NCBI GenBank assembly: GCA_002746415.1 | Contig: NVXD01000017.1 | Location: 180,375-244,374 of the forward strand | DNA: 64,000 nt | Origin: Flavobacteriaceae bacterium | GTDB taxonomy: Bacteria; Bacteroidota; Bacteroidia; Flavobacteriales; Flavobacteriaceae | Direction of reading: 5' to 3' | Shown here: positions 9,632 through 19,877 of the stretch, piece after piece | Layout of the letters: every line of letters starts with the position of its first letter | Numbering within the stretch: the stretch's first letter is position 1 | Notes under the pieces: model-generated | Seen by the model: only the letters and a program-made list of their open reading frames with translations | What the model was told of the DNA's origin: nothing | Database searches by the model: none | Position numbers and translations under genes: made by a program

Positions 9632-10735
9632 TTACCCCTTTATCATTGCAAAAAAGTCATCAAACAGGTACTCGGCATCATGAGGGCCAGGGCTTGCTTC
9701 TGGGTGGTATTGAACAGAGAAAACACTTTTCTCCTTCATTCTTATTCCAGCTACCGTGTTATCATTCAAATGAACATGTGTTATTTCTAAATCAGAATTT
9801 GCCTCAGTTTCTTCTCTACTAATTGCAAATCCATGATTTTGTGAGGTAATTTCTCCTTTTCCAGTTCTAAGGTTCATAATAGGGTGATTGATCCCTCTAT
9901 GTCCATTGTACATTTTATATGTTGAAACTCCATTGGCCAATGCTATGACTTGATGTCCTAAACAAATACCAAAAAGGGGCTTGTCATTGGCAATGATTTC
10001 TTTCGCAGTATTTATTGCGGCACTTAGCGGTTCTGGATCCCCTGGCCCATTGGAAATAAAATAACCATCAGGATTCCATTTTTTCATTTCATCAAAAGAA
10101 GTATCAAATGGAAACACTTTTATATAGGCATCCCTTTTTGATAAATTTCTAAGAATGCTCTTTTTGATCCCTATATCTAATACCGATATTTTATACTTGG
10201 CATTCTCGTTACCATAATAATATGCCTCTTTAGTTGAAACTTTAGATGCCAACTCCAATCCCTCCATGCTTGGCACTTCTGCCAATTGTTTTTTTAAGGA
10301 TTCAATAGCATCCACCTCTGTAGAAATAACAGCATTCATGGCTCCATTATCACGAATATAACTTACCAAAGCTCTTGTATCTACATCAGAGATTGCAAAA
10401 AGATTGTTTTGATTTAAAAAATCCAGTAAACCTAAATCTGCATCAGGTCTAGAATAGTCATAGCTGAAATTCTTGCAAATCAAGCCAGCAATTTTAACTG
10501 AATCAGATTCAACTTCTTCAACGTTTGTTCCATAATTCCCAATATGGGCATTGGTGGTTACCATTAACTGTCCGAAATAAGAAGGATCGGTAAATATTTC
10601 TTGATAACCCGTCATTCCTGTATTAAAACATACTTCTCCAAAGGCGGTACCTTCTTTCCCTGCAACTGCTTTTCCATAAAAAATAGTGCCATCAGCTAAC
10701 AATAACAATGCTTTTTTTCTAGGTTGATATTTCAT
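9632..10735 (-). CDS. carA: Carbamoyl-phosphate synthase, glutaminase (small) subunit
   Basis: A 367-residue subunit that removes ammonia from glutamine and passes it to CarB for carbamoyl phosphate synthesis (pyrimidines, arginine). The N-terminal CPSase domain (about 1-150) has GTAFGEVCFNTGMTGYQEI. The C-terminal class I amidotransferase has nucleophile Cys in FGICLGHQ and the His/Glu pair in VQYHPEASPGPHD. carB is not within this window. It lies after rplQ but is separated from it by a terminator hairpin, so it needs its own promoter; TTTATTTG at about 10765-10772 on the minus strand is a one-mismatch candidate. Confidence 0.96.
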   Translation of the reverse strand: MKYQPRKKALLLLADGTIFYGKAVAGKEGTAFGEVCFNTGMTGYQEIFTDPSYFGQLMVTTNAHIGNYGTNVEEVESDSVKIAGLICKNFSYDYSRPDADLGLLDFLNQNNLFAISDVDTRALVSYIRDNGAMNAVISTEVDAIESLKKQLAEVPSMEGLELASKVSTKEAYYYGNENAKYKISVLDIGIKKSILRNLSKRDAYIKVFPFDTSFDEMKKWNPDGYFISNGPGDPEPLSAAINTAKEIIANDKPLFGICLGHQVIALANGVSTYKMYNGHRGINHPIMNLRTGKGEITSQNHGFAISREETEANSDLEITHVHLNDNTVAGIRMKEKSVFSVQYHPEASPGPHDAEYLFDDFFAMIKG

Positions 10736-10776
10736 ACAATTCTTTTCAACTTTTTGGTTTCACAAATAAACATAAA

Positions 10777-10806
10777 AAAAGGATAAGCTTCTAAGCTTAT
10801 CCTTTT
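10777..10806 (-). terminator. Terminator closing the ribosomal supercluster
   Basis: AAAAGGATAAGCTT and AAGCTTATCCTTTT form a perfect 14-bp stem with only CT in between, just past the rplQ stop codon. Read on the minus strand the stem ends in a T-run that extends to 10774. Confidence 0.85.
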
Positions 10807-10832
10807 CCATTTATTAATACTTTATAAACATC

Positions 10833-11330
10833 TTATTCTTCAGAATCATCAGTTTTAGTTTCAGTTGCAACAACTGGTGCATCTTCAACTTTCTTAGACC
10901 TACCTCTTCTAGTAGTTTTCTTTTTCTTAGGTTTACCAGCATTGTATATCTCATTGAAATCAACAAGCTCTATCATTGCCATATCAGCATTATCACCTAA
11001 ACGATTTCCTAACTTTATAATTCTAGTATATCCACCCGCTCTTTCTCCAACTTTATCAGCAACTTCACTAAACAGTTCAGTTACTGCATACTTGTCTCTA
11101 AGATATCTAAAAACAATACGTCTATTGTGAGTTCCTTTTTCAACACTTTGATTATTTTCTGCCTTAGATTTTGTAATCAAAGGTTCTACAAACTGTTTTA
11201 AGGCTTTTGCTTTTGCAACAGTGGTATTTATCCTCTTATGCTCTATTAAGGAACAGGCCATATTAGCCAACATTGCCTTTCTATGAGCAGTTTTTCTTCC
11301 TAAATGATTAACTTTCTTACCGTGTCTCAT
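10833..11330 (-). CDS. rplQ: 50S ribosomal protein L17
   Basis: 165 residues. The N-terminal 115 or so are standard L17 ([39 protein letters not shown]), which packs near the peptide exit tunnel. The C-terminal tail of about 45 residues is strongly charged, first basic ([16 protein letters not shown]) and then acidic (ends TKTDDSEE), and is longer than in Proteobacteria. Tails of this kind occur in other Bacteroidota. It is the last gene of the supercluster, 36 bp after rpoA, with a terminator behind it. Confidence 0.97.
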   Translation of the reverse strand: MRHGKKVNHLGRKTAHRKAMLANMACSLIEHKRINTTVAKAKALKQFVEPLITKSKAENNQSVEKGTHNRRIVFRYLRDKYAVTELFSEVADKVGERAGGYTRIIKLGNRLGDNADMAMIELVDFNEIYNAGKPKKKKTTRRGRSKKVEDAPVVATETKTDDSEE

Positions 11331-11366
11331 CGTTCTATTCTATATACTTCTTTAAAGGAAAAGAAA

Positions 11367-12359
11367 TTAATCTTTATCTAATTTATATTTTGACAAATCC
11401 ATTCCAAAACTTAAGCCTTTATTGATGACTAACTCTTCAAGTTCTGTCAATGACTTTTTACCAAAGTTTCTGAATTTCATTAAATCATTCTTATTAAAGG
11501 AAACCAAATCCCCCAATGTATCAACCTCGGCTGCTTTCAAACAATTCAATGCACGCACGGATAAGTCCATATCTACCAACTTGGTTTTCAATAACTGTCT
11601 CATGTGCAATGATTCCTCATCATACGTCTCAGTCTGTGCAATTTCATCTGCCTCAAGAGTAATACGCTCATCAGAAAACAACATAAAGTGATGAATTAAT
11701 ACTTTTGCAGCTTCTGTCAAAGCATCCTTTGGGTTTATAGAACCATCGGTAGAAATTTCAAAAACCAATTTTTCATAATCAGTCTTTTGTTCTACTCTAA
11801 AGTTTTCAATACTGTATTTTACATTTTTTACAGGTGTAAAAATAGAATCAACAGCAATTGTTCCTAGAGCAGCATTGGATTTTTTATTTTCCTCTGCTGG
11901 TACATAACCTCTACCTTTATCAATAACCACTTCCATATTAATGGCTACTTTCGCATCCATGTTACAGATTACTAAGTCCGGATTTAAAACTTGATAGCCA
12001 GAAATAAACTTCTGAAAATCACCAGCTGTTAATTGATCTTTTCCACTTACAGAAATAGAAACTACTTCTGCATCAACATCATCAATTTGCCTTTTAAAAC
12101 GTACTTGTTTTAAGTTAAGGATTATTTCGGTAACATCTTCTACAACTCCTGGGATTACAGAAAACTCATGTTCAACTTTATCAATTCTAACTGAAGTAAT
12201 AGCAAAACCTTCTAAAGCTGAAAGCAATACTCTTCTTAATGCGTTCCCTACTGTTAGTCCATAACCAGGTTCCAAAGGACGAAATTCGAATTTTCCTTCG
12301 AAATCTGAGGAATCTATCATGATAACTTTATCGGGCTTCTGAAAATTAAATAATGCCAT
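11367..12359 (-). CDS. rpoA: RNA polymerase alpha subunit
   Basis: A 330-residue scaffold subunit of RNA polymerase. The N-terminal dimerisation domain (about 1-230) contains [20 protein letters not shown], which starts assembly with beta and beta-prime. The C-terminal domain (about 250-315) carries the helix-hairpin-helix segment [19 protein letters not shown] that touches UP elements and activators. It follows rpsD after 15 bp, as in the classical alpha operon. Confidence 0.98.
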   Translation of the reverse strand: MALFNFQKPDKVIMIDSSDFEGKFEFRPLEPGYGLTVGNALRRVLLSALEGFAITSVRIDKVEHEFSVIPGVVEDVTEIILNLKQVRFKRQIDDVDAEVVSISVSGKDQLTAGDFQKFISGYQVLNPDLVICNMDAKVAINMEVVIDKGRGYVPAEENKKSNAALGTIAVDSIFTPVKNVKYSIENFRVEQKTDYEKLVFEISTDGSINPKDALTEAAKVLIHHFMLFSDERITLEADEIAQTETYDEESLHMRQLLKTKLVDMDLSVRALNCLKAAEVDTLGDLVSFNKNDLMKFRNFGKKSLTELEELVINKGLSFGMDLSKYKLDKD

Positions 12360-12374
12360 ATTGAATAAGGTTGT

Positions 12375-12980
12375 TTATTTAGAGTATAACTCGACGATTA
12401 ATTGTTCCTTTATATTTTCTGGAATTTGAAGTCTTTCTGGAATAGAAACATATGTTCCTTCCTTCTTTTCAGTGTTCCATGTAATCCACTCATATACACT
12501 ACTGCTTGCAGAAAGTGCATCTTGAATAGTTTGTAATGATTTAGATTTCTCTCTAACTCCAACAACATCACCAGCTTTTAAAGAATATGATGGAATACCT
12601 ACTATTTCACCATTAACTGTAATATGTCTATGAGAGACCAATTGTCTTGCTCCGCTTCTAGTAGTGGAAACTCCCATTCTGTATACAACATTATCTAAAC
12701 GGGATTCACATAATTGCAACAGTACTTCACCTGTAACACCTTTACTACTATTTGCTTTTGCAAATAAGTTTCTGAACTGACGCTCTAGAATACCGTAGGT
12801 ATACTTTGCTTTTTGCTTCTCCATTAACTGGACTGCATATTCAGATTTTTTTCCACGACGTCTATTTTGTCCGTGCTGCCCTGGTGGGTAGCTCTTTTTC
12901 TCATAAGACTTATCGTCTCCAAAAATTGTCTCGCCAAATTTACGAGCGATTTTAGTTTTAGGTCCTGTATATCTTGCCAT
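12375..12980 (-). CDS. rpsD: 30S ribosomal protein S4
   Basis: 201 residues. A primary 16S rRNA-binding protein that nucleates 30S assembly and, in many bacteria, represses its own operon by binding a leader RNA. The S4 RNA-binding domain is clear ([29 protein letters not shown]). The N-terminal region has no Cys-rich zinc motif. The gap before it (88 bp to rpsK) is much longer than its neighbours and contains a nested hairpin, consistent with S4-mediated control. Confidence 0.98.
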   Translation of the reverse strand: MARYTGPKTKIARKFGETIFGDDKSYEKKSYPPGQHGQNRRRGKKSEYAVQLMEKQKAKYTYGILERQFRNLFAKANSSKGVTGEVLLQLCESRLDNVVYRMGVSTTRSGARQLVSHRHITVNGEIVGIPSYSLKAGDVVGVREKSKSLQTIQDALSASSSVYEWITWNTEKKEGTYVSIPERLQIPENIKEQLIVELYSK

Positions 12981-12997
12981 CTTCTATTTAAATATTA

Positions 12998-13050
12998 AAA
13001 AGTGTGATTATGAATTAAGGCTTATCCTTCGATAATCTAACTACACTTTT
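12998..13050 (-). promoter_or_regulatory. Nested hairpin before rpsD, candidate S4 leader
   Basis: Three nested pairings on the minus strand: AAAAGTGT (13043-13050) with ACACTTTT (12998-13005), GATTAT (13032-13037) with ATAATC (13006-13011), and AAGG (13026-13029) with CCTT (13017-13020). There is a 5-nt bulge and an asymmetric inner loop. The element ends 17 nt before the rpsD start. It has no T-run, so it is not a simple terminator. Autoregulatory leaders for S4 are known in several phyla, and I recall that one has been proposed for Flavobacteria. The assignment here is inference. Confidence 0.55.
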
Positions 13051-13068
13051 ATGAAAATTAATTATTAA

Positions 13069-13461
13069 TTAAACTCTTCTTCTTTTTGGAGGTCTACATC
13101 CATTATGCGGCATTGGTGTAACATCAATAATTTCCGTTACTTCTATACCTGCATTATGTAAGGAACGAATAGCGGATTCTCTTCCGTTACCTGGTCCTTT
13201 TACATAAACCTTTACTTTTCTTAAACCAGCTTCATGTGCCACTTTTGCACAATCTTCTGATGCTATCTGAGCTGCATAAGGTGTGTTCTTTTTAGAACCT
13301 CTAAACCCCATTTTCCCAGCTGAAGACCAAGAAATTACATCTCCTTTTTTATTGGTCAAAGAAATAATAATGTTGTTGAAAGATGCCGTAACATGGGCTT
13401 CACCCACAGACTCTACTATAACCTTACGCTTCTTTGCTGCTTTTGCGCTTGTCTTTGCCAT
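13069..13461 (-). CDS. rpsK: 30S ribosomal protein S11
   Basis: 130 residues. S11 forms part of the 30S platform and touches mRNA near the E site. The conserved [22 protein letters not shown] and the C-terminal [18 protein letters not shown] are present and the length is normal. It lies 12 bp after rpsM and 88 bp before rpsD; that second gap carries the leader-like hairpin. Confidence 0.98.
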   Translation of the reverse strand: MAKTSAKAAKKRKVIVESVGEAHVTASFNNIIISLTNKKGDVISWSSAGKMGFRGSKKNTPYAAQIASEDCAKVAHEAGLRKVKVYVKGPGNGRESAIRSLHNAGIEVTEIIDVTPMPHNGCRPPKRRRV

Positions 13462-13473
13462 AATCCTTACTTA

Positions 13474-13848
13474 TTACTTGGTTGCTTTTTTCTTGTTAGC
13501 AACAGTTTTTCTTTTTCCTTTACGAGTTCTGGAGTTGTTCTTGGTTCTTTGTCCTCTTAAAGGCAAACCAGATCTGTGACGTATCCCCCTATAACAACCA
13601 ATGTCCATAAGACGTTTGATGTTTAATTGGGTTTCAGAACGTAATTCTCCTTCTATTGTAAAAGAAGAAATAGTCTCACGAATACGACCGATTTCATCAT
13701 CGTTCCAGTCAGATACTTTAGTATCTTCACTAACTTGAGCTTTTTCTAATATTTCTTTAGCTCTACTACTACCAATACCAAAGATATAGGTAAGCGCTAT
13801 TACGCCTCTTTTTTGTTTTGGTATATCTACACCTGCAATTCTTGCCAT
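13474..13848 (-). CDS. rpsM: 30S ribosomal protein S13
   Basis: 124 residues. S13 sits in the 30S head and contacts the P-site tRNA and L5. Recognised by [26 protein letters not shown] and by [26 protein letters not shown] near the C-terminus, followed by a lysine-rich tail. It is 2 bp from rpmJ and 12 bp from rpsK, so translational coupling is likely. Confidence 0.98.
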   Translation of the reverse strand: MARIAGVDIPKQKRGVIALTYIFGIGSSRAKEILEKAQVSEDTKVSDWNDDEIGRIRETISSFTIEGELRSETQLNIKRLMDIGCYRGIRHRSGLPLRGQRTKNNSRTRKGKRKTVANKKKATK

Positions 13849-13850
13849 AA

Positions 13851-13967
13851 TTACCCTTGTCTTTGTTTAAATCTAGGATTCTTTTTATTAATTACGTACA
13901 ATCTTCCTTTTCTACGTACAATCTTGCACTCGGCACTTCTTTTCTTTATTGATGTTCTAACTTTCAT
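13851..13967 (-). CDS. rpmJ: 50S ribosomal protein L36
   Basis: A 38-residue gene between infA and rpsM, read from the ATG at 13967 to TAA at 13851. It translates as [20 protein letters not shown] followed by [18 protein letters not shown], which is clearly L36. Only one of the four zinc ligands of the classical form (Cys14) remains; the first cysteine is Ala12-like and the later Cys/His pair is missing. It is therefore the zinc-independent C-minus type. Confidence 0.95.
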   Translation of the reverse strand: MKVRTSIKKRSAECKIVRRKGRLYVINKKNPRFKQRQG

Positions 13968-13968
13968 C

Positions 13969-14184
13969 TTAATATCTATATGTAATTCTTGCTTTAGTCA
14001 AGTCATAAGGACTCATTTCAAGTTTAACCTTATCCCCTGGAAGCAACTTAATATAATGCATCCGCATTTTTCCAGAAATATGTGCTGTTACCACATGACC
14101 ATTCTCTAATTCCACTCGGAACATTGCATTGGACAATGCTTCTATTATGGTACCATCCTGCTCTATTGCTGCCTGTTTCGCCAT
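13969..14184 (-). CDS. infA: Translation initiation factor IF-1
   Basis: A 71-residue single-domain OB-fold protein (S1-like) that blocks the A site during initiation. It is near-identical to the family across its length ([62 protein letters not shown]). It follows secY after 2 bp. In many bacteria adk and map lie between secY and infA; here they are absent and adk is found fused to hpt at 57607-58713. Confidence 0.98.
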   Translation of the reverse strand: MAKQAAIEQDGTIIEALSNAMFRVELENGHVVTAHISGKMRMHYIKLLPGDKVKLEMSPYDLTKARITYRY

Positions 14185-14186
14185 AA

Positions 14187-15527
14187 TTAAGCCGTTTTTC
14201 TATTTTTACCGCTTTTCATCAAACCATCATAATGTCTGTTCAACAAATATGAATTTACCTGTTGTACAGTATCTATAGCCACACCTACCATAATTAATAG
14301 TGAGGTACCGCCATAAAACAATGCCCATCCTGCTTGTATATCAATCAACTTAACAATTATAGCAGGTAAAACTGCTAAGAAAGCTAAGAAAATAGAACCT
14401 GGTAAAGTAATCAAGGACATAACTTTATCAAGGAAATCTCCTGTTTCTTTTCCTGGTCTCACTCCTGGAATAAAACCACCGCTCCTTTTTAGGTCATCGG
14501 CCATTTTATTAGTAGGCACAGTGATAGCAGTATAGAAGTATGTGAATATGATGATTAACGAGCCAAATAAAATATTATAAGCCAAGCCAAACATATCAGC
14601 AAACTGTACTTCCATCCATGCACCCCAAGCTGTATCATTAAATGTTCTACCCAATAAACTTGGGGCAATCATAATTGCTTGCGCAAAGATAATTGGCATT
14701 ACACCAGAAGCATTCAATTTTAATGGGATATACTGCCTAGATCCCGTTATATTTTTTTCATATCCTCCAGATGCTGTTCTACGTGCATATTGTACAGGTA
14801 TCTGGCGCGTAGCCATTACCAATAGAATACAAGCTAGAATAACAATAAACCAAAGTATAATCTCAACCAAAATAAGCATTAATCCACCATTACCATCCAT
14901 CCTTGAAACGGCTTCTTGAGCAAATGATTGAGGCATGGTGGCTATAATACCAACCATAATCAATAATGATATACCATTACCAATACCTTTATCAGTAATT
15001 TTCTCACCTAACCACATTGCAAAAACACAACCCGAAACTAAAATGATAACAGAAGGAATGATAAAATTCAAACCTTTTCCTAATAAAAATGCGCTTTCTG
15101 GCACTCCCAAAGCACCTAAACTATATAAATAAGCTGGCGCTTGCACAATACAAATACCAATAGTCAGCCATCTTGTAATTTGGTTGATAGTTTTTCTACC
15201 ACTTTCTCCTTCTTTCTGTAATTTTTGAAGATAAGGAATTGCTATTCCCATTAATTGAACCACAATAGATGCAGAGATATAAGGCATAATACCCAAAGCA
15301 AAAACTGAAGCGTTTGCAAAAGCTCCACCTGTAAATGCATTAAGCACACCTAAGATACCTTGTCCTGTAGCATCTGACAAACCTCCTAATTGAGCAGTGT
15401 CAATACCCGGAAGTACAACTTGTGCTCCAAAACGGTATACCAAAAGCAAACCAAGGGTAACTAAAATTCTACCTTTAAGTTCTTCTATCTTCCAAATATT
15501 GGATAATGTCTCAAAAAAATTCTTCAT
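14187..15527 (-). CDS. secY: Preprotein translocase subunit SecY
   Basis: A 446-residue inner-membrane channel protein with ten predicted helices. It forms the protein-conducting pore with SecE and SecG. Family features seen include the first helix [22 protein letters not shown], the plug region [16 protein letters not shown] and the cytosolic loop after [24 protein letters not shown] that receives SecA and the ribosome. Usual place at the end of the spc operon, 14 bp after rplO. Confidence 0.98.
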   Translation of the reverse strand: MKNFFETLSNIWKIEELKGRILVTLGLLLVYRFGAQVVLPGIDTAQLGGLSDATGQGILGVLNAFTGGAFANASVFALGIMPYISASIVVQLMGIAIPYLQKLQKEGESGRKTINQITRWLTIGICIVQAPAYLYSLGALGVPESAFLLGKGLNFIIPSVIILVSGCVFAMWLGEKITDKGIGNGISLLIMVGIIATMPQSFAQEAVSRMDGNGGLMLILVEIILWFIVILACILLVMATRQIPVQYARRTASGGYEKNITGSRQYIPLKLNASGVMPIIFAQAIMIAPSLLGRTFNDTAWGAWMEVQFADMFGLAYNILFGSLIIIFTYFYTAITVPTNKMADDLKRSGGFIPGVRPGKETGDFLDKVMSLITLPGSIFLAFLAVLPAIIVKLIDIQAGWALFYGGTSLLIMVGVAIDTVQQVNSYLLNRHYDGLMKSGKNRKTA

Positions 15528-15541
15528 AATCTATGTTATGC

Positions 15542-15994
15542 TTATAAACTTATTGCTTCTCCACCAGCAGCTTCAATAGCAGCTTTAGCCGTTGCAGTAA
15601 ACTTATGTACAGATATTTTTAGGGATGCTTTTAATTCTCCTCCTCCTAAAATCTTTACCAAATCATTTTTACCGGCCAATCTGTTTTCAACAAGTATATC
15701 CAATGTCACTATATCTTTTATAGTTCCATTTTCAACCAATCCTTGCAATTTATCTAAATTAATCCCGGTATACTCTTTTCTATTGATGTTTTTAAATCCG
15801 AATTTAGGAACTCGTCTTTGTAAAGGCATTTGACCACCTTCAAAACCAATTTTCTTAGAATAACCAGATCTAGATTTTGCACCTTTATGCCCCCTTGTTG
15901 CAGTACCACCTTTACCTGAACCTTGACCTCTACCTACAGTTTTTCCTGCCTTTTTAACAGAACCTTCCGCTGGTTTTAAATTACTTAAATTCAT
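15542..15994 (-). CDS. rplO: 50S ribosomal protein L15
   Basis: 150 residues. The glycine- and lysine-rich N-terminus (MNLSNLKPAEGSVKKAGKTV, then GRGQGSGKGGTATRGHKGAKSR) and the C-terminal KISVHKFTATAKAAIEAAGG are typical of L15, a late 50S assembly protein. It sits between rpmD and secY as in the spc operon of most bacteria. Confidence 0.97.
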   Translation of the reverse strand: MNLSNLKPAEGSVKKAGKTVGRGQGSGKGGTATRGHKGAKSRSGYSKKIGFEGGQMPLQRRVPKFGFKNINRKEYTGINLDKLQGLVENGTIKDIVTLDILVENRLAGKNDLVKILGGGELKASLKISVHKFTATAKAAIEAAGGEAISL

Positions 15995-16009
15995 TACACT
16001 AAATTATAA

Positions 16010-16189
16010 TTAAGCTTCTTCTGTAGAAACTAAGTGTTTTACTTTATCTATCATACCAAGAATACTAGGTGTAGTATCATGTTCTACAACCTGTCCAATT
16101 TTTTTTAAACCTAAAGCCTCTAAAGTTCTTTTTTGGTTTTGTGGCCTCTTGATACCGCTTTTTACTTGTTTAACCTTAATCTTTGCCAT
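16010..16189 (-). CDS. rpmD: 50S ribosomal protein L30
   Basis: A 59-residue gene between rpsE and rplO. It runs from the ATG at 16189 to TAA at 16010 and begins MAKIKVKQVKSGIKRPQNQK, then RTLEALGLKKIGQVVEHDT, which is the L30 pattern. It ends in a short acidic tail (STEEA). It starts 5 bp after the rpsE stop. Confidence 0.95.
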   Translation of the reverse strand: MAKIKVKQVKSGIKRPQNQKRTLEALGLKKIGQVVEHDTTPSILGMIDKVKHLVSTEEA

Positions 16190-16194
16190 TCTCT

Positions 16195-16719
16195 TTATCC
16201 TTTAAAAACTTTTTCCAAAGAAACACCTCTTTGTTTCGCTACTGTTCTAGCATCCCTTAATTGCAACAAAGCATCAAAAGTAGCTTTCACCACATTATGA
16301 GGGTTAGATGAACCTTGAGATTTTGACAATACATCATGAACACCAACTGCTTCCAATACCGCTCTCACAGCACCACCAGCAATTACACCAGTACCATGGG
16401 ATGCAGGTTGTACATATACTCTTGCTCCACCAAATTTACCTTTTTGCTCATGAGGTAATGTTCCTTTGTTCAAAGGAATTCTGATTAGATGCTTTTTAGC
16501 ATCTTCAATTCCTTTAGCAATTGCAGTAGCCACTTCTTTAGACTTACCTAAACCATGTCCTACAACTCCATTTTCGTCACCTACAACAACTATAGCAGAA
16601 AAACCAAATGCTCTACCACCTTTTGTTACTTTAGTCACTCGCTGAACGCCAACCAAACGATCTTTTAATTCTAAACCTCCTGGCTTAACAGTTTCTACGT
16701 TTTTATATTTTTGGTACAT
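16195..16719 (-). CDS. rpsE: 30S ribosomal protein S5
   Basis: 174 residues. S5 helps maintain decoding accuracy and forms the mRNA entry helicase centre with S3 and S4. The N-terminal double-stranded RNA-binding domain has [29 protein letters not shown], and the C-terminal domain has [19 protein letters not shown] and the helix after [18 protein letters not shown]. Ordinary length, 9 bp after rplR. Confidence 0.98.
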   Translation of the reverse strand: MYQKYKNVETVKPGGLELKDRLVGVQRVTKVTKGGRAFGFSAIVVVGDENGVVGHGLGKSKEVATAIAKGIEDAKKHLIRIPLNKGTLPHEQKGKFGGARVYVQPASHGTGVIAGGAVRAVLEAVGVHDVLSKSQGSSNPHNVVKATFDALLQLRDARTVAKQRGVSLEKVFKG

Positions 16720-16728
16720 ACTAATATT

Positions 16729-17085
16729 TTAGAATTTTAGACCTGCTTCCCTAGCGCCATCAGCCAAAGATTTTATTCTTCCATGGTAAAGATTACCTCC
16801 TCTATCAAAAGCAACGGTTTCAATACCTACTTTTTTTGCTTTTTCAGCAATAGCCTTACCCACTATTTTAGCAATTTCTATTTTTGTTCCTTTTTCAGAA
16901 CTAAATTCTTTATCTCTAGATGATGCTGAAGCCAATGTAACTCCTGTACTATCATCTATTAATTGTGTATAAATCTCTTTATTACTTCTAAAAACAGATA
17001 GTCTTGGCTTTGTTGCCGTTCCAATAGAGACTTTTCTAATTCTATTTCTTATCCGTTGTTTTCTTTCAGTCTTCGCTAATACCAT
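16729..17085 (-). CDS. rplR: 50S ribosomal protein L18
   Basis: 118 residues. L18 binds 5S rRNA together with L5. Recognised by [29 protein letters not shown] and by the C-terminal [26 protein letters not shown]. It lies 11 bp after rplF in the usual spc order. Confidence 0.98.
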   Translation of the reverse strand: MVLAKTERKQRIRNRIRKVSIGTATKPRLSVFRSNKEIYTQLIDDSTGVTLASASSRDKEFSSEKGTKIEIAKIVGKAIAEKAKKVGIETVAFDRGGNLYHGRIKSLADGAREAGLKF

Positions 17086-17096
17086 GATACTAATTA

Positions 17097-17639
17097 TTAA
17101 GCTGATTTACCTGCTTTTCTTCTTAATTGTTCTCCTACAAACTTCACACCTTTTCCTTTGTACGGCTCAGGCCTACGGAAAGATCTAATTTTTGCAGCAA
17201 CTTGTCCTACTAATTGTTTATCGTGAGATGACAATTTGATAGTAGGGTTTTTTCCTTTTTCAGAAGTAGTTTCAATCTTAACCTCTGAAGCTACGTTCAA
17301 AACAATGTTATGGGAAAAACCAAGAGCCAATTCCAATTTCTGACCTTGATTAGTTGCCCTATATCCTACCCCTACCAATTCCAATTCTTTTGTCCATCCT
17401 TTAGAGACTCCATCAATCATATTCTTGATTAATGACCTATAAAGACCATGTTTTGCTTTATGTTCCTTGGAATCTGATGGTCTTGTAACAGTAACTTGAC
17501 CGTCTTCAACCTTAACTTCAACACTGGAAAAATCTTGGGACAATTCTCCCAATTTACCTTTTACGGCAACAACATTCTCCTGCACCTCTACAGTTACACC
17601 TTCAGGAATCGCTACTGGATTATTACCTATTCTAGACAT
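17097..17639 (-). CDS. rplF: 50S ribosomal protein L6
   Basis: 180 residues with the duplicated L6 fold. The N-terminal half begins [19 protein letters not shown]. The C-terminal half ends in the conserved signature [25 protein letters not shown]6 lies beside the sarcin-ricin loop where the translational GTPases bind. Length and position are standard. Confidence 0.98.
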   Translation of the reverse strand: MSRIGNNPVAIPEGVTVEVQENVVAVKGKLGELSQDFSSVEVKVEDGQVTVTRPSDSKEHKAKHGLYRSLIKNMIDGVSKGWTKELELVGVGYRATNQGQKLELALGFSHNIVLNVASEVKIETTSEKGKNPTIKLSSHDKQLVGQVAAKIRSFRRPEPYKGKGVKFVGEQLRRKAGKSA

Positions 17640-17659
17640 TTTCTAACTCTTTACTCTTA

Positions 17660-18058
17660 TTAATAAACGTAACACAAAACTTCACCACCAACATTTTCCT
17701 GCTTAGCTTGTTTGCTAGTCATTACCCCATGAGAGGTAGAAACTATTGCTATTCCCAAACCGTTAAGTACTCTTGGTAATTCGTCAAAACCAGCATATTT
17801 ACGCAATCCTGGTTTACTAATTCGTTGTATATTTCTAATCACAGGCTCTTTAGTAGCTTTATCATATTTTAAAGCTATTTTAATTGTTCCCTGTACTACT
17901 TCTTCCTCAAATTTATAACTTAAAATATATCCTTGATCAAATAATATTTTAGTCACTTCTTTTTTTAAGTTAGAAGTTGGTATTTCTACTACTCTATGAC
18001 CAGCGCTGCTGGCATTTCTTATTCTTGTTAAGTAATCTGCTATAGGATCTGTTACCAT
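17660..18058 (-). CDS. rpsH: 30S ribosomal protein S8
   Basis: 132 residues. A primary 16S rRNA binder; in Escherichia coli it is the spc operon autoregulator. Recognised by DPIADYLTRIRNASSAGHRVVEIP and by the C-terminal GIAIVSTSHGVMTSKQAKQENVGGEVLCYVY. It lies 22 bp after rpsN, and I saw no obvious leader structure nearby. Confidence 0.98.
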   Translation of the reverse strand: MVTDPIADYLTRIRNASSAGHRVVEIPTSNLKKEVTKILFDQGYILSYKFEEEVVQGTIKIALKYDKATKEPVIRNIQRISKPGLRKYAGFDELPRVLNGLGIAIVSTSHGVMTSKQAKQENVGGEVLCYVY

Positions 18059-18080
18059 TTTCTTTTACCTTTTAAGTATA

Positions 18081-18350
18081 TTACCAACTTGCTTTTTTAA
18101 CTCCAGGAATCAACCCTTTATTTGCCATTTCTCTAAACATAACCCTTGAAACCCCAAAAGTTCTCATATATCCTTTTGGTCTACCAGTTAATTTGCATCT
18201 ATTGTGCATACGTACAGGAGAAGCATTCTTTGGTAATCTTTGTAATGCCTCATAATCGCCAGCCTCTTTCAAAGCTTTTCTTTTTTCCGCATATTTAGCA
18301 ACAACTTTTGCTCTTTTTACCTCGCGGGCTTTCATTGATTCTTTAGCCAT
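18081..18350 (-). CDS. rpsN: 30S ribosomal protein S14
   Basis: 89 residues. S14 is needed for 30S head assembly. The sequence [22 protein letters not shown] contains only one cysteine where the short zinc form has a four-cysteine ribbon, and the length fits the longer zinc-free class. It lies 1 bp after rplE, so the two are almost certainly translationally coupled. Confidence 0.97.
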   Translation of the reverse strand: MAKESMKAREVKRAKVVAKYAEKRKALKEAGDYEALQRLPKNASPVRMHNRCKLTGRPKGYMRTFGVSRVMFREMANKGLIPGVKKASW

Positions 18351-18351
18351 A

Positions 18352-18903
18352 CTAATTCTTTTTAAAAGGTAGTCCCAATTCAGTTAATAATGATTTTGCT
18401 TCCTTATCCGTATCAGCAGAAGTTACAAATGTAATATTCATCCCATTAATACGGTTTATTTTATCAATATTGATTTCTGGAAAAATTATCTGCTCGGTTA
18501 CACCAAGGCTATAATTACCTCTTCCATCAAAACCTGTAGCATTAATTCCTTGAAAATCTCTAACTCGAGGCAAAGCCGAAGTTATTAATCTATCCAAAAA
18601 TTCATACATTCTTTCTCCACGCAAAGTAACTTTAGTGCCAATTGGCATTCCTTTACGCAATTTAAATGTAGCTACATCTTTCTTAGACAAAGTAGCAATA
18701 GCTTTCTGACCTGTAATGTTTGACAATTCTTCAACAGCATGGTCAATCAGCTTCTTATCAGCTACAGCGGCACCAACACCTCTACTAACGATAATTTTCT
18801 GCAATCTAGGAACCTGCATTACATTTTTATAAGCAAATTCATCTTTAAGCGCAGCTACTATTCGCCCTTTATACTCATCTTTTAATCTTGGAACGTACCC
18901 CAT
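18352..18903 (-). CDS. rplE: 50S ribosomal protein L5
   Basis: 183 residues. L5 brings 5S rRNA to the 50S subunit and touches the P-site tRNA. Recognised by [52 protein letters not shown] and by the C-terminal [25 protein letters not shown]. Starts 2 bp after rplX. Confidence 0.98.
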   Translation of the reverse strand: MGYVPRLKDEYKGRIVAALKDEFAYKNVMQVPRLQKIIVSRGVGAAVADKKLIDHAVEELSNITGQKAIATLSKKDVATFKLRKGMPIGTKVTLRGERMYEFLDRLITSALPRVRDFQGINATGFDGRGNYSLGVTEQIIFPEINIDKINRINGMNITFVTSADTDKEAKSLLTELGLPFKKN

Positions 18904-18905
18904 AA

Positions 18906-19217
18906 CTAAATTACTTCATTGGATTTTTTGGAAAACCTTACTTTTTTTCCATCTCTTGTATCATACCCAACCCTTGTTGTTTCTCCAGATTTTGAATCAA
19001 TCAAAGCCAAATTGGAAATGTGGATGGGTGCTTCTTTTTTAACGATACCTCCTTGAGGGTTTTTTGCACTTGGTTTCTCATGTTTTGAAACCATGTTAGC
19101 ACCTTCAACTATCGCTTTGTTCTTTTTAAGATCAACAGTCTTTACTTTACCCTCAGTCCCTTTATGGTCCCCAGCAGTAATTCTAACTGTATCTCCTGTT
19201 TTTATTTTTAATTTCAT
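18906..19217 (-). CDS. rplX: 50S ribosomal protein L24
   Basis: 103 residues with an N-terminal KOW motif (about residues 5-35, [22 protein letters not shown]). L24 is an assembly initiator that binds the 5' part of 23S rRNA near the exit tunnel. Followed by [29 protein letters not shown], the standard L24 continuation. Confidence 0.97.
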   Translation of the reverse strand: MKLKIKTGDTVRITAGDHKGTEGKVKTVDLKKNKAIVEGANMVSKHEKPSAKNPQGGIVKKEAPIHISNLALIDSKSGETTRVGYDTRDGKKVRFSKKSNEVI

Positions 19218-19235
19218 CGTCTTACCAAATAAATA

Positions 19236-19604
19236 TTAAAGTACTTCAGGCGCTAGAGATACAATTTTCATAAATTGTTTATCCCTAAGTTCTCTGGCAA
19301 CTGGTCCAAAAACCCTAGTTCCCCTCATTTCACCGGTTGGATTAAGTAATACACAAGCGTTATCATCAAATCGGATATAAGAACCATCTGGTCTTCTTAC
19401 CTCTTTTTTTGTTCTGATAACAACCGCCGTAGAAACTGCTCCCTTTTTAATACCTCCATTAGGTGTAGCTTCCTTCACAGTAACCACTATTTTATCCCCA
19501 ACTGAAGCGTATCTTCTTTTTGTGCCACCAAGCACACGGATAGTCAAAACTTCCTTTGCCCCTGTATTATCCGCTACTTTTAATCTAGATTCTTGCTGTA
19601 ACAT
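19236..19604 (-). CDS. rplN: 50S ribosomal protein L14
   Basis: 122 residues, the exact family length. L14 forms part of the inter-subunit bridge with helix 44 and binds the silencing factor RsfS. Recognised by [20 protein letters not shown] and [23 protein letters not shown]. It lies 2 bp after rpsQ. Confidence 0.98.
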   Translation of the reverse strand: MLQQESRLKVADNTGAKEVLTIRVLGGTKRRYASVGDKIVVTVKEATPNGGIKKGAVSTAVVIRTKKEVRRPDGSYIRFDDNACVLLNPTGEMRGTRVFGPVARELRDKQFMKIVSLAPEVL

Positions 19605-19606
19605 AA

Positions 19607-19864
19607 TTATTTAGCTCTTTCTAAGATTTCTACCAATCTCCAACATTTCGTCCTACTCAATGGTCTTGTTTCCATTATTTTTACCGTGTCACCTTCGTTG
19701 CAATCATTTTTTTCATCATGCGCAACGTACTTTTTTGTTTTTAAAACGAACTTACCATACATAGGATGCTTTACTCGTTTTACTTCGGAAACCACAATTG
19801 ATTTCTCCATTTTGTTGCTGGTGACAACGCCTATTCTTTCTTTTCTTAAATTTCTATTTTCCAT
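19607..19864 (-). CDS. rpsQ: 30S ribosomal protein S17
   Basis: 85 residues, OB-fold. A primary binder of the 5' domain of 16S rRNA. Recognised by [34 protein letters not shown] and the closing [20 protein letters not shown]. Confidence 0.97.
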   Translation of the reverse strand: MENRNLRKERIGVVTSNKMEKSIVVSEVKRVKHPMYGKFVLKTKKYVAHDEKNDCNEGDTVKIMETRPLSRTKCWRLVEILERAK

Positions 19865-19877
19865 AAGGCAGAACCAA

